Source: Spirosoma agri
GTDB lineage: Bacteria > Bacteroidota > Bacteroidia > Cytophagales > Spirosomataceae
DNA: 64,000 bases
Reading direction: 5' to 3'
NCBI RefSeq assembly: GCF_010747415.1
Contig: NZ_JAAGNZ010000002.1
Location: 496,001 to 560,000 of the forward strand
How positions within the stretch are numbered: position 1 is the first letter of the stretch; each line of letters opens with the position of its first letter. A program made the position numbers and the translations under genes. A model generated the notes under the pieces. The model did no database searches, was not told where the DNA came from, and saw only the letters and a list, made by a program, of their open reading frames with translations. Shown here piece by piece: positions 16,883 through 26,328 of this stretch.

Positions 16883-17236
16883 ATGAGAACTATTTTAATC
16901 AGGAAAGTAACTGGCTTCGTTGCCCTTGCCTCGTTAACAGCTTGTCCGTTCGTAGTTTCCCTAGCTAGTTCAATGCCATCACAGGGTGGGATGTCAGCTA
17001 GTACCAAGTCAACCGTAGAGGCCGATTCCCGGATTAAGCCAGAGACGGAGCGATTAGCTAAAAATCCCGTGCTGGCGCGGAACACCGTAGCGAAGACAGA
17101 AACCGCATCGGCAGCATCTACAGCTGCTCCCAAAACACAGAAAACACACGACTCGAAAACAATCAGCCGTTGCTGGCAACGGCTGATGGGCATGGTTCGT
17201 GAAGCCAACCACGCTCATCGGAACGCCAATAAATAA
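16883..17236 (+). CDS. Small secreted protein, function unknown
   Basis: A 117-residue ORF with a hydrophobic N-terminal segment (about residues 6-28, 'IRKVTGFVALASLTACPFVV'), which could be a signal peptide; a Cys is present at its end. The remainder is rich in Ala, Ser, Thr and Lys with no recognisable domain. Support comes from the TATATTTG -7 element upstream and a strong terminator 22 bp downstream. An ORF of similar size lies on the opposite strand but lacks such signals. Confidence 0.5.
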   Translation: MRTILIRKVTGFVALASLTACPFVVSLASSMPSQGGMSASTKSTVEADSRIKPETERLAKNPVLARNTVAKTETASAASTAAPKTQKTHDSKTISRCWQRLMGMVREANHAHRNANK

Positions 17237-17258
17237 GTAGCAAGAAAACGAACGCAGA

Positions 17259-17288
17259 AGCCCCCATACACCAGAGTGTATGGGGGCT
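17259..17288 (+). terminator. Intrinsic terminator
   Basis: A perfect 12-nt stem AGCCCCCATACA (17259-17270) with its complement (17277-17288) and a 6-nt loop, followed by ATTTGTTTT. It terminates the small secreted-protein gene. Confidence 0.85.
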
Positions 17289-17529
17289 ATTTGTTTTATA
17301 CACGGTTGATTTTCAAGTAACTACGCCTGCATTTTTGCTGGGTCTGTTACGATTTTTGTACTATAACGGCGATTCATTTAACGGTCTGGTAATACAACCA
17401 ATCGTAAGTTTACGCCACAAATGGCAAATTTGACATTGAGCTGTCTGCTGTCCGGTACGATCGTCTGGATTAGGTAGAAACGAGACCATTTTTTCTTCAG
17501 ATAGCAAGCTTTTCTAAAACCAGTCTCTA

Positions 17530-18372
17530 ATGCGCGTACTCTTATTTCTCGTATTGGGTAGCCTACTAACGGCGCAAACTGTTGTCGCTCAGAAGTCTAC
17601 TCCCATTAATGTGGCTACGTATAATCTGCGTTATAATAACAAAGGTGATGGGATAAACGCCTGGCCGAACCGCAAAGAAAACGTGAAAGCGTTGATCCAA
17701 TTCCATGAGTTCGATATTTTCGGAACGCAGGAAGCACTACGCGATCAGTTGAACGACATCGCCGAAATGAAGGATTACGCCTTTGTGGGGGCCGGTCGCG
17801 ACGATGGTAAGGAAGCGGGTGAACATTCGGCCATTTTCTACCGGAAAGATCGGTTCAAGATGCTCCAATCGGGTAATTTCTGGTTGAGTGAAACGCCTGA
17901 CAAGCCCGGTAAAGGCTGGGATGCTACCTGCTGCAACCGCATCTGTTCATGGGCGAAGTTCACGGATCTACAAACGAAGAAGGACTTTTACTTTTTCAGC
18001 GTTCACTTCGATCATCAGGGCGTTGAAGCACGTCGGGAATCGGGGAAGCTGATGGTCACCAAGATTAAAGAAATCGCCAAAAATGCACCCGTCATTCTGG
18101 TTGGTGATCTAAATTCCACGCCCGACACGGAGCAGGTCAAAACGATTCAAACGCTGCTTAACGATGCTCATAGCGTTACGGCTCGACCGCCTTATGGCCC
18201 GGAGGGAACGTTCAACGCGTTCAAATTTGATGCACCGATGGACCAGCGTATCGACTACATCTTCGTCAGCAAACAGTTCAGCGTACTGAAATACGGCGTG
18301 TTGACGGATGCCAAAGAACAGCGGTATCCCTCTGACCATCAACCCGTCTTGGTAAAAGTGGTGCTTAATTGA
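17530..18372 (+). CDS. Secreted endonuclease/exonuclease/phosphatase-family protein
   Basis: A 280-residue protein with a signal peptide (MRVLLFLVLGSLLTAQTVVAQ) and an EEP (DNase I-like) fold. Motifs seen are 'VATYNLRYNN' (metal-binding Asn), 'DIFGTQEAL' (catalytic Glu), 'FFSVHFDHQG', 'VILVGDLNSTPDTE' (Asp/Asn) and 'YPSDHQPVLV' (Asp-His). Family members cleave phosphodiester or phosphoester bonds in nucleic acids, lipids or inositol phosphates. This sub-type is common in Bacteroidota and its substrate is unknown. It stands alone between terminators. Confidence 0.9.
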   Translation: MRVLLFLVLGSLLTAQTVVAQKSTPINVATYNLRYNNKGDGINAWPNRKENVKALIQFHEFDIFGTQEALRDQLNDIAEMKDYAFVGAGRDDGKEAGEHSAIFYRKDRFKMLQSGNFWLSETPDKPGKGWDATCCNRICSWAKFTDLQTKKDFYFFSVHFDHQGVEARRESGKLMVTKIKEIAKNAPVILVGDLNSTPDTEQVKTIQTLLNDAHSVTARPPYGPEGTFNAFKFDAPMDQRIDYIFVSKQFSVLKYGVLTDAKEQRYPSDHQPVLVKVVLN

Positions 18373-18373
18373 T

Positions 18374-18448
18374 GTAGTCTGGACAGCCACGTCCGGGTAA
18401 CTGAAGTAACAACAGTTTTCACCACCCGGACATGGCCGTCCAAGCTAC
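18374..18448. repeat. Dispersed imperfect hairpin, GGACAGCCACGTCCGG family, copy 1
   Basis: Arms 18374-18397 and 18425-18448 match at 20 of 24 positions, and the mismatches are all transitions that still allow G-U or A-C pairs. It begins 2 bases after the stop codon of the EEP gene. A related copy lies at 41675-41743, also just after a stop codon. Confidence 0.7.
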
Positions 18449-18454
18449 AAAAAG

Positions 18455-18483
18455 CAGCCCGAAAGTTCAGGACTTTCGGGCTG
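18455..18483 (-). terminator. Intrinsic terminator of the M20 amidohydrolase gene
   Basis: A perfect 12-nt stem CAGCCCGAAAGT (18455-18466) and its complement (18472-18483), with a 5-nt loop. On the minus strand it is followed by a C and then a short T-run (complement of 18449-18453). It sits 26 bp below the stop of the minus-strand gene. Confidence 0.8.
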
Positions 18484-18508
18484 TTGATCGTTTCGATCGT
18501 GCTACAAC

Positions 18509-20248
18509 CTAGTCGCGGGCCGATGAAGATGATACTTTAGCGGCTGTCGATTTCTCTTTCTCCACAATTTTCTTCACGGCTGCGCGCTGATCGTCACGAA
18601 CGGTTGGATAAGTAATGCCCAACTGTTCCAGATACGTTTTGTATTTGCTGGGATCATAGTAGAACTTCTCCAGCTTCGGCCTGAACTCGGCCATAATTTT
18701 CTTGTTCAGGTAGATCGCGGGCTGCTCTTTGGGCGAAATCAACGGTTCATACTTGATGTCCTTCGTTTGCTCATCCTTGTAATAAGACCACGCTTCTTTC
18801 AACAGTTCCGGTTTCATGAGCAGGTCCAGTAGGGTCATGGCTTCGGCTTTAGCCCCGTAGACAATCCCTTTGTGCGCAATGGGCGTCGCCATCGAAATCG
18901 CATTGGCCCAGTGGTGACCCGGCAGACCTGGAATGTTGCTTGGATACCGCAGCACGATCGTTGGCAGCGACCATGAGATATCGGCAATATCGTCGGAACC
19001 ACCACCCATTGGCGTCATGGCCTGACCACCCATCATCACGACCGGAGCCGACGACGTTGGCATACCCATTGAATCCAGTTTTACGGCTAAACCTTCGGTC
19101 TTTGGTGCCTGTAACTCAAGTTGTGATGCTCGCGCCAGCAACTGATCGTCTTCCGACCAGGTTGGTAGACCCACCTTTTTGATGTTGTCGTAAGCAGCGG
19201 CTGCAATAACACGGTTGGTGTGCACGGGCCAGGCCGAGCCCAGAATTTCGTAGGTGAACTTCGTGTCGGTCATCAGCGCGGCCCCTTCCGCAATTTTCAC
19301 CCCCGTTTCAAACAGCTTTTTGATTTTTGGATAAGTTCGCTCGCGGAAGTAATACCAGACGGCGGCTTTGGAAGGAACAACGTTTGGTTGGTCACCCCCG
19401 TCCGAGATGACATAATGGGAGCGCTGGGTTAGTTCAAGGTGTTCGCGCCGGAAGTTCCAGCCGATGTTCATCAGCTCAACGGCATCCAGTGCGCTGCGAC
19501 CGCGCCAGGGAGCACCGGCCGCGTGGGCCGCCTGGCCTTCAAAATTGAATCGTACGGAAACCAGTCCATTATTGCCGTTGTCGCCCCACGATACGCCCAG
19601 GTTATTGCCGACGTGCGTGAAGATACAGGCATCGACATCTTTAAAATAGCCATCGCGAACGTAGAACGCTTTCGTGCCAACAAGCTCTTCGGCAACACCC
19701 GGCCAGAGCATCAACGTGCCGGGAATTTTCTCGCGTTCCATCAGTTTCTTGACGGCCAGAACCGCAACGATGTTCAGCGCCTGACCCGAATTATGACCTT
19801 CACCGTGACCGGGTGCCCCTTCAACGATCGGATCTTTGTAGGCTACACCGGGTTTCTGACTGGCTTTCGGGATACAGTCGATGTCGGAGCCAACCGCGAT
19901 GAGCGGCTTACCCGAACCCCAGGTCGCTATCCAAGCCGTTGGAATACCGGCAATGCCTTTTTTTACGGTGAACCCTTCTTTTTCGAGCAGTTCCGTTAAG
20001 TACTTAAACGACTCCTCTTCCTGAAAGCCCAGTTCCGCAAAGCTGAAAAGCTTATCGTTGATCTGCTGCGCCATAACCGTATTGGCTTCGACAGCAGCAA
20101 CGGCTTCCTGCTTCAATTTCTCGATACGGCCCAACGGTTGGCGGTCCAACGGTCGGCGGTCGCCTGACTTCGCCGATTTTTTTGTCTGCCCAAAGAGTAA
20201 GGCCGGGATTAAAAAGAAGGCTATTAATAGATTTGTGCACTTTTTCAT
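18509..20248 (-). CDS. Secreted M20-family amidohydrolase (AbgB-like)
   Basis: The ATG at 20248 begins a signal peptide (MKKCTNLLIAFFLIPALLFGQ); an in-frame ATG four codons upstream is less likely. The 579-residue protein has the M20 di-metal fold, with 'IAVGSDIDCIPKA', 'APGHGEGHNSGQALN' and 'MLWPGVAEELVG', and a dimerisation lid in the middle ('GQAAHAAGAPWRGRSALDAV'). Closest recall is the p-aminobenzoyl-glutamate hydrolase subunit B type, with a Lys-rich C-terminal extension. It would hydrolyse an amide or peptide bond in the periplasm; the substrate is not evident. Confidence 0.9.
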   Translation of the reverse strand: MKKCTNLLIAFFLIPALLFGQTKKSAKSGDRRPLDRQPLGRIEKLKQEAVAAVEANTVMAQQINDKLFSFAELGFQEEESFKYLTELLEKEGFTVKKGIAGIPTAWIATWGSGKPLIAVGSDIDCIPKASQKPGVAYKDPIVEGAPGHGEGHNSGQALNIVAVLAVKKLMEREKIPGTLMLWPGVAEELVGTKAFYVRDGYFKDVDACIFTHVGNNLGVSWGDNGNNGLVSVRFNFEGQAAHAAGAPWRGRSALDAVELMNIGWNFRREHLELTQRSHYVISDGGDQPNVVPSKAAVWYYFRERTYPKIKKLFETGVKIAEGAALMTDTKFTYEILGSAWPVHTNRVIAAAAYDNIKKVGLPTWSEDDQLLARASQLELQAPKTEGLAVKLDSMGMPTSSAPVVMMGGQAMTPMGGGSDDIADISWSLPTIVLRYPSNIPGLPGHHWANAISMATPIAHKGIVYGAKAEAMTLLDLLMKPELLKEAWSYYKDEQTKDIKYEPLISPKEQPAIYLNKKIMAEFRPKLEKFYYDPSKYKTYLEQLGITYPTVRDDQRAAVKKIVEKEKSTAAKVSSSSARD

Positions 20249-20437
20249 CGGTAATGCCAAATTTTATGAGGTATGATTGGGTAGAACTTCCTAAAAATAC
20301 GGAAAATATGCTGTTTGTGCGAATAGTCAGTTTCTGATTTTCTATTTCACCCGTTGCCCCTAATTCACTATTTTTGCGCAGGGTCGCCGGTCGACCAGGT
20401 TTAGTATCGTTTTCAATCGTTTATATACCCCAGTCCA

Positions 20438-21655
20438 ATGGAAAAAATTAAAGTGGCGAATCCGGTTGTCGAACTGGATGGCGACGAAATGACCCGTATC
20501 ATCTGGAAATTCATCAAAGACAAGCTGATCTTGCCTTATGTTGATGTTGATATTAAATACTATGACCTAGGGATCGAATACCGTGACGAGACCAACGATC
20601 AAGTAACGATCGACGCGGCCAACGCTATCAAAGAGTATGGTGTTGGTATCAAGTGTGCGACTATTACGCCCGACGAAGACCGCGTTAAAGAGTTCAATCT
20701 GAAGCAGATGTGGAAATCGCCGAACGGTACGATCCGTAATATTCTGGATGGTACGGTGTTCCGCGAGCCAATCGTGATGAGCAACGTGCCACGTCTGGTT
20801 ACGAACTGGACGGCTCCGATCATCATCGGTCGTCACGCATTTGGTGATCAGTACCGCGCTACCGATTTCGTCGTACCCGGTCCCGGTAAACTGACGATGA
20901 AGTTCGAAGGTGAAGACGGTACGGTGATGGACTTCGACGTATACCAGTTCAAAGCGGGTGGTGTAGCCATGGGCATGTACAACGTTGATGAGTCGATTCG
21001 TGGCTTCGCCCGGGCTTGTTTCAACGTTGCGCTGGACAAAGGCTGGCCGCTGTACCTGTCGACCAAAAACACGATCCTCAAAAAATACGATGGTCGTTTC
21101 AAAGATATCTTTCAGGAGATCTACGACGCGGAGTACGCTGGTAAAGTGCATTACGAACACCGCCTGATCGATGACATGGTTGCTTCGGCCTTGAAATGGG
21201 AAGGTAATTTTGTGTGGGCCTGCAAAAACTACGATGGCGACGTTCAGTCGGATACGGTAGCGCAGGGCTTTGGTTCATTAGGGCTGATGACATCGGTACT
21301 GGTTACGCCCGATGGCAAAACGATGGAAGCCGAAGCGGCTCACGGCACGGTGACGCGTCACTACCGCGAATACCAGAAGGGTAACAAAACGTCGACCAAC
21401 CCGATTGCGTCGATCTACGCCTGGACACGTGGTCTGGCGTTCCGGGGCAAACTCGACGATAACCAACCACTGATCGACTTCGCTAACGCGCTCGAAGCGG
21501 TCTGCGTTGAAACGGTTGAAAGCGGTAAAATGACGAAAGATCTGGCGTTGTCTGCTTATCCTGCCGGTACGAAACTGGTGGCTGGTGAGCATTACCTCAA
21601 CACCGAAGATTTCCTCGAAGCACTGGACGAGAATCTGCAAACGAAACTGGCGTAA
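20438..21655 (+). CDS. icd: NADP-dependent isocitrate dehydrogenase (eukaryote-like type)
   Basis: A 405-residue enzyme. '[20 protein letters not shown]', '[21 protein letters not shown]', '[16 protein letters not shown]', '[30 protein letters not shown]' and '[17 protein letters not shown]' are all signatures of the homodimeric type II (eukaryotic-like) IDH, not the E. coli type. It oxidises isocitrate to 2-oxoglutarate with NADP+ in the TCA cycle. A TATTTTTG element at 20369-20376 is a possible -7 box. It is monocistronic. Confidence 0.96.
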   Translation: MEKIKVANPVVELDGDEMTRIIWKFIKDKLILPYVDVDIKYYDLGIEYRDETNDQVTIDAANAIKEYGVGIKCATITPDEDRVKEFNLKQMWKSPNGTIRNILDGTVFREPIVMSNVPRLVTNWTAPIIIGRHAFGDQYRATDFVVPGPGKLTMKFEGEDGTVMDFDVYQFKAGGVAMGMYNVDESIRGFARACFNVALDKGWPLYLSTKNTILKKYDGRFKDIFQEIYDAEYAGKVHYEHRLIDDMVASALKWEGNFVWACKNYDGDVQSDTVAQGFGSLGLMTSVLVTPDGKTMEAEAAHGTVTRHYREYQKGNKTSTNPIASIYAWTRGLAFRGKLDDNQPLIDFANALEAVCVETVESGKMTKDLALSAYPAGTKLVAGEHYLNTEDFLEALDENLQTKLA

Positions 21656-21847
21656 CCGCCGGGCGCCCCCGCTGGATTTTTTTAATTTTTCTGACCGACC
21701 GTAACTTGTTGGTCGTACAACGCTTCAACGAAGCGGAAACAAAATCGTAGTCGGTCAGGAAAATCAAAGAAATCACAGTTCAGACAATGCCGCTCATAGT
21801 AGGGCGGCATTTCTTTTACCTTTATCCCTAAAACCGATTGTTGCTTT

Positions 21848-22255
21848 ATGAAACATATTTTCGCTATCGTGGCGCTGGCTCTCCTGTCGATCACGACTTA
21901 CGCTCACACACTTACCGGCGATCCGCCCACAAAGCCCATGAAGACGAGTTCTGTTCAGCACATTGTGCTCTTTAAGTTCAAGCCCGACGCCACACCGGAA
22001 AAAGTAAACGAGATCGTAGCTGCGTTTGAAGCGCTACCATCGCAGATCAAAGAAATCAAAGGGTTCAAATGGGGGACGAACAACAGTCCCGAAAAACTGG
22101 ACAAAGGGTTGACGCATGCCTTCATCCTGACGTTCGATAACGAAAAAGACCGGGATACTTACCTGCCCCATCCGGCCCACAAAAAGTTCGGAACCATCGT
22201 TGGCCCATGGCTGGCTGACGTTACGGTCGTTGATTTTACCGATCAGGCCAAATAA
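21848..22255 (+). CDS. Secreted Dabb-domain (stress-responsive alpha/beta barrel) protein
   Basis: A 135-residue protein with a signal peptide (MKHIFAIVALALLSITTYAH). It has the Dabb pattern 'VQHIVLFKFKPDATPEKVNEI', 'FKWGTNNSPEKLDKGLTHAFILTFDNEKDRDTYLPHPAHKKF' and 'VTVVDF'. Dabb domains form ferredoxin-like dimeric barrels; functions vary and are usually unknown. It is monocistronic with a terminator just downstream. Confidence 0.88.
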   Translation: MKHIFAIVALALLSITTYAHTLTGDPPTKPMKTSSVQHIVLFKFKPDATPEKVNEIVAAFEALPSQIKEIKGFKWGTNNSPEKLDKGLTHAFILTFDNEKDRDTYLPHPAHKKFGTIVGPWLADVTVVDFTDQAK

Positions 22256-22273
22256 CAAATACCATCTTTACCA

Positions 22274-22320
22274 AAGCATCCCGAAAGGTTGGGCACAATA
22301 CCTGACCTTTCGGGATGCTT
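22274..22320. terminator. Hairpin terminator
   Basis: A perfect 16-nt stem AAGCATCCCGAAAGGT (22274-22289) with its complement at 22305-22320 and a 15-nt loop. It lies 18 bp after the Dabb gene stop and also faces the end of the small minus-strand remnant at 22336. Confidence 0.75.
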
Positions 22321-22335
22321 CGCTTTGAGACTTCT

Positions 22336-22500
22336 TCAATACGTTAGAACGTCCTGAACAGTCAGGGTAATGATAATGTGACCTGTTTCATCGCGTTCTA
22401 TACGCAGTTCGGGATTAGCCAAACAGAACGCGTACAGTTCGTCGTCCGAAAAGACGTTTAAATTCGGCGGTATGGTTAGCGTGATGGCCTGCATATACAT
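22336..22500 (-). pseudogene. Uma2-like endonuclease N-terminal remnant
   Basis: A 54-codon ORF (MYMQAITLTIPPN...) reads 'FSDDELYAFCLANPELRIER' then 'DETGHIIIT' before ending in an unrelated tail. That segment matches the N-terminus of Uma2/DUF820-family nucleases, which usually run to about 190 residues and continue with 'MPPTG' at this point. The PD-(D/E)XK-like catalytic part is missing, so this is most likely a truncated relic rather than a functional gene. A second start Met is at 22494. Confidence 0.6.
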
Positions 22501-22586
22501 ACGTAAGGCTTCTTATCAACTATAATGAAAATGGAGGAAAAAGGGTAGTAGAGAAAGGAATGTAGAAACTCCTTCATGCTCCTCTG

Positions 22587-24842
22587 CTACAAATTCTTTT
22601 CCAGAAACTCGGTCATCATCGTGTACAGATGCAGTCGGGTGTTACCTCCGTAGATGCCGTGGTTACGGTTTGGGTAGTAGAACGATTGAAACTGCTTGCC
22701 CGCAGCAATCAACGCATCTTCCAGTTCGACTGAGTTCTGGAAATGGACATTGTCGTCGCCCGTACCGTGAATGAGCAGAAAAGGGCCACGTAATTTGGCC
22801 GCGTGCGTCACGGGTGAATTGTCGTCGTAACCCGCTGCGTTGTCCTGTGGCCGTTTGAGGTAGCGTTCCGTATAAATGGTATCGTAGAAACGCCAGTTGG
22901 TGACGGGAGCCACCGAAATTCCCATCTTGAACACGTCAGCCCCGAGCGTCATGCAGAGTGCGGTCATGTAGCCGCCATAGCTCCACCCCCAGATACCAAC
23001 ACGATTCGGGTCAACGAAAGATAGCGTTTTCAGGTATCGGGCGGTTGCAATCTGATCGTCGGTTTCAAGTTTGCCAAGCTGCCCGTACGTGACTGTCCGG
23101 AAGGCGGTTCCCTGTCCGCCCGTGCCGCGTCCGTCTACCGACACAATAATGTAGCCCTTCTGCGCCAGCGTCTGATACCAGAAGAAATCACGGGCATCCC
23201 AGTCGTTCTTAACCGTCTGCGATCCGGGTCCGCCATAGACAAATAGCAGGACCGGGTATTTCTTCGTTGCGCCCGTGCTGTCGAACGCTGTGGGCCGAAT
23301 CATCCAGCCGTTCAGTGGGGTGCCATCGGCGGCTTTCGTCTGGAAAAATTGCTTCGGTGAAGTGGAATAGGTAGCCAGTCGTGTTTTCAGCGCTTCGTTC
23401 GACTCCAGAATGCGCAGGTCACCGCTGGTTCTGGTATCACGAAGGCTAACCGTTAATGGGGCTGACGCCGACGAATGATAAAGCAGGTAATAGGCGAAGT
23501 CGGGGCTGAAATTGGCGGTGTAAGTGCCCGCTGCCGTGGTGAGCCGCTGTTTACGCTGACCGTCGATACCGATTCGGTACAGATGACGTTCCAGCGGGGA
23601 ACTGGCCGATCCGTAGGCCCGTCTGGGAATAGCTTCGGTGGAGGTATAAAAAAGAGTGCCGTTCGTCTCGTCAACGCCTAACACAGTTGCTACCTCAAAC
23701 GAACCGCTGGTAATTGGCCGGATCAGTTTGCCGCTCATGGCGTACAGATACAGGTGCTTATACCCATTACGCTCGCTGCTCCAGATAAATGATTGTCCGT
23801 CCTTCAGATAGGTCAGATCATCCGTAAATTCCAGGTCTACGTAGGTAGGTCCGGTAGCCACAGTCGTTCCGGGCGTTTCCGTCAGCACAGTCGTTGCCTG
23901 ACCCGTGGCTGCGTTGATGTGGAGCAGATCGAGCTTATTCTGCAGCCGATTCATCCGACGGACGGAGAGCAGATTTGCATGCATCGTCCATTGAATCCGG
24001 GGTAGATACTGGTCCGCATCTGTACCCGTTTGGGCTTTTACTTTGTTGCCACTGACAACGTCGGCGATCCAGACGGTTACGACTGAATTCGCTTCACCCG
24101 CTTTTGGGTATTTGAATCTGTATTCTACTGGATATAAGCCGCCCCATAGCTGCATATCATATTCTGGAACGCGACGTTCATCAAACCGAATCCAGGCCAG
24201 ACGACGACTGTCGGGCGACCATTCGAAGGCGCGGGCCATACTGAATTCTTCTTCGTAAACCCAGTCGGCGGCACCGTTGATGATGGCGTTTCGTTTTCCG
24301 TCGGTGGTCAGTTTTATTTCATTACCCGTTGCTATATCAACCGTGAACAGGTTGTTGTCCCGAACGAACGCAGCCCGCTTTCCGTCGGGCGAGAACGTGG
24401 CGAATTGTTGTTTTCCTCCCTTGCTGAGTAATGTTAACCGCTTCGTCTTTAGGTCGTATACGTAAAAGGTCGCTTTGCTTGACCGGCGATAAATGGCTTC
24501 TTCCTGCGTTGTGATCAGTAGTTTTCGCTCATCGGTTGAAAGCTGATACCCATCGATGCTAATCGGCTTCCCCGTACCGGAAACGGTTGCCTGCTGCTCG
24601 TCGAACAACGTGTCAACCGGTGCGCCGGTAACGATGTTGAACTTCACAATCCGGCCACCATCCAGGGTTGTGTAAAAACCTCCGGTCTTCATCCAGTTAA
24701 CACCCTCAACCGTTCGCTGACTGAACGTTCCGGCATTGCTCCCCCAGATGTCATCGAGCGTAACTGGTTTTTTTGACTGGCTTAGGGCCGGAATAGAAAG
24801 GAGAAGCAGGAATAGCCGACGTAAAGAGCGGGTGAGAGTCAT
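22587..24842 (-). CDS. S9-family peptidase, dipeptidyl peptidase IV type
   Basis: The ATG at 24842 (MTLTRSLRRLFLLLLSIPALSQ) gives a signal peptide and is preferred over an in-frame upstream ATG at 24863. The 751-residue protein has the DPP-IV beta-propeller ('FATFSPDGKRAAFVRDNNLF', 'WVYEEEFSMARAFEWSPDSR', whose two Glu residues bind the substrate N-terminus), then an alpha/beta hydrolase. The nucleophile is in 'GIWGWSYGGYMTAL' near residue 622, the Asp in 'IHGTGDDNVHF' and the His in 'NRNHGIYGG'. It removes N-terminal Xaa-Pro dipeptides in the periplasm. Confidence 0.95.
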   Translation of the reverse strand: MTLTRSLRRLFLLLLSIPALSQSKKPVTLDDIWGSNAGTFSQRTVEGVNWMKTGGFYTTLDGGRIVKFNIVTGAPVDTLFDEQQATVSGTGKPISIDGYQLSTDERKLLITTQEEAIYRRSSKATFYVYDLKTKRLTLLSKGGKQQFATFSPDGKRAAFVRDNNLFTVDIATGNEIKLTTDGKRNAIINGAADWVYEEEFSMARAFEWSPDSRRLAWIRFDERRVPEYDMQLWGGLYPVEYRFKYPKAGEANSVVTVWIADVVSGNKVKAQTGTDADQYLPRIQWTMHANLLSVRRMNRLQNKLDLLHINAATGQATTVLTETPGTTVATGPTYVDLEFTDDLTYLKDGQSFIWSSERNGYKHLYLYAMSGKLIRPITSGSFEVATVLGVDETNGTLFYTSTEAIPRRAYGSASSPLERHLYRIGIDGQRKQRLTTAAGTYTANFSPDFAYYLLYHSSASAPLTVSLRDTRTSGDLRILESNEALKTRLATYSTSPKQFFQTKAADGTPLNGWMIRPTAFDSTGATKKYPVLLFVYGGPGSQTVKNDWDARDFFWYQTLAQKGYIIVSVDGRGTGGQGTAFRTVTYGQLGKLETDDQIATARYLKTLSFVDPNRVGIWGWSYGGYMTALCMTLGADVFKMGISVAPVTNWRFYDTIYTERYLKRPQDNAAGYDDNSPVTHAAKLRGPFLLIHGTGDDNVHFQNSVELEDALIAAGKQFQSFYYPNRNHGIYGGNTRLHLYTMMTEFLEKNL

Positions 24843-24861
24843 GAAAAAGAGAATTGAGCAC

Positions 24862-24930
24862 AAACGAAGGCACGAAGCACACCGAGTTGCCCGTTATCCG
24901 GATTTCTTTGTGTGCTTCGTGCCTTCGTTT
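24862..24930. terminator. Long hairpin between two minus-strand genes
   Basis: A perfect 21-nt inverted repeat (arms 24862-24882 and 24910-24930, core CGAAGGCACGAAGCACAC) with a 27-nt loop. It lies between the stop of the YcxB-like gene and the start of the peptidase gene. It may end the first transcript or shape the peptidase leader. Confidence 0.65.
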
Positions 24931-24951
24931 CGACAGGCTTATAGACTAAAA

Positions 24952-25536
24952 TTACTTGACAGGCTCCGCTACGGCGGTTTCGGGCAGCAGACCTTTCCGA
25001 CGCATGACGGCATCGGTGAATTTCAGGTCGTGATCGCTGTTGAAAATGCTGTAGGGCAGATAGATGAACTGGGCTTTAGACAGCCCTTTCGTTACGGTCT
25101 TGGCAAACCAGTTGGCCTTTACGTTCTTGAGCGCTTCACCGTTGTCAAGAAACAGGATATAGGCGTCCTTGTCCTTCACTACATTGCTGATCTGATCCCA
25201 TTTCAGAATACCTCCTTCCTTGACATTGATGCGCATCAGAATCTGACGGCTATCAATTTCGTAGATGTATTTCTGAAAAAGGGCCTTGCTTTGCTCCATC
25301 TGAGCGATACCCGTGATCTGAACTGCCCAGAAGAGCACATATAGAATGGTGAGCAGCACAATTACGATATAAATCCAGTAATTCGGGTAAACGCCTGTCA
25401 GACTTAGCACAACGTTCAATAAAATAAGCCCCAACGGTACAAAACCCCATTTCCAGTTATCTTTTACCCACTGCCGCAAGGCGAGATTAATGTACGTTTT
25501 CTGGTCTAACGCGTATTTTTTGGTCTTAACAATCAT
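24952..25536 (-). CDS. YcxB-like membrane protein
   Basis: A 194-residue protein with two adjacent membrane helices (about residues 30-50 'WGFVPLGLILLNVVLSLTGV' and 54-74 'WIYIVIVLLTILYVLFWAV'). These are followed by a soluble PH-like domain of the YcxB C-terminal type ('GGILKWDQISNVVKDKDAYILFLDNGEA', 'FIYLPYSIF'). Its function is unknown. A minus-strand TATCTTTG at 25571-25578 lies 35 bp upstream as a possible -7 element. Confidence 0.75.
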   Translation of the reverse strand: MIVKTKKYALDQKTYINLALRQWVKDNWKWGFVPLGLILLNVVLSLTGVYPNYWIYIVIVLLTILYVLFWAVQITGIAQMEQSKALFQKYIYEIDSRQILMRINVKEGGILKWDQISNVVKDKDAYILFLDNGEALKNVKANWFAKTVTKGLSKAQFIYLPYSIFNSDHDLKFTDAVMRRKGLLPETAVAEPVK

Positions 25537-25747
25537 AGTACTGGCAACGTCCAGGCGTCAAAATGAAACACAAAGATACAGTGATTTGGAAATGTATGAT
25601 ATATGATTTCGGCTATATGGTCCAGGAATCACGCCAATACAGTATCCGTTAACTAACATCCATCACAAATCATTCTTTCCTGATGGGTCGAGCGTTGATT
25701 CAGGCTATTTTCTCATCTTTGCGCCGTCAATTGCATTTGCCGTCTTT

Positions 25748-26260
25748 ATGAAAACCGCTCAACCGACGCTTATTCTGAATGCTGAACAAATCCGCCAGAA
25801 AATTCGACGGATTGCTTTTCAGATTTATGAAAACAATTTTGAGGAAACCGACCTGTTTCTGGCCGGGGTCGCTGGTGAAGGGTATATGCTGGCGCAGGCG
25901 TTGGCGCAGGCGTTGAAACTCATTGCGCCTTTTTCCGTGGAGTTGATCCAGATCGACCTCGACAAAACGCAACTGTCGCAGCCGGTAGTTCAAACGGACC
26001 GTCCGACGAGTGCGTTTACGGATAAGGTTGTCATCGTAATCGACGATGTCCTGTACACGGGCCGGACGCTGGCGTTCAGCCTACAGCCGTTTCTGAGCGT
26101 TCCGGTGCGCAAGTTGCAGGTAGCTGTGCTTATCGACCGCAATTACCCACGCTATCCGGTTGCCGCCGATTACAAAGGCTACGAATTAAGCACAACCTTA
26201 ACCGAACACGTCGATGTTGTGCTCAGTAATTCGAGTGATATGGGTGTCTATTTGCGCTAG
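25748..26260 (+). CDS. PyrR-like phosphoribosyltransferase
   Basis: A 170-residue type I phosphoribosyltransferase. The PRPP loop is 'VVIVIDDVLYTGRTLAFSLQP', and the 'FLAGVAGEGYMLAQALAQ' and 'VLIDRNYPRYPVAADYKG' motifs fit the PyrR/uracil-PRTase-like group. PyrR family members bind pyr mRNA and/or make UMP from uracil. No pyrimidine genes are adjacent, so a regulatory role here is not supported by context. Confidence 0.85.
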   Translation: MKTAQPTLILNAEQIRQKIRRIAFQIYENNFEETDLFLAGVAGEGYMLAQALAQALKLIAPFSVELIQIDLDKTQLSQPVVQTDRPTSAFTDKVVIVIDDVLYTGRTLAFSLQPFLSVPVRKLQVAVLIDRNYPRYPVAADYKGYELSTTLTEHVDVVLSNSSDMGVYLR

Positions 26261-26328
26261 TTTATAGGCATATAAGCACAGGTGTCAGTGTGACAGAACA
26301 CCGTTTCTATCAAACTGACACCTGGTTT

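Noticed and set aside
16846..17208. A 120-codon minus-strand ORF opposite the small secreted-protein gene
   Set aside because: It is the antisense frame of a plus-strand ORF that has a hydrophobic leader, an upstream TATATTTG and a downstream terminator.
17330..17529. Possible promoter or small RNA before the EEP gene
   Set aside because: Several TTTTTG stretches occur but none fits TTG-N19..21-TAnnTTTG with confidence, and no stable hairpin was seen.
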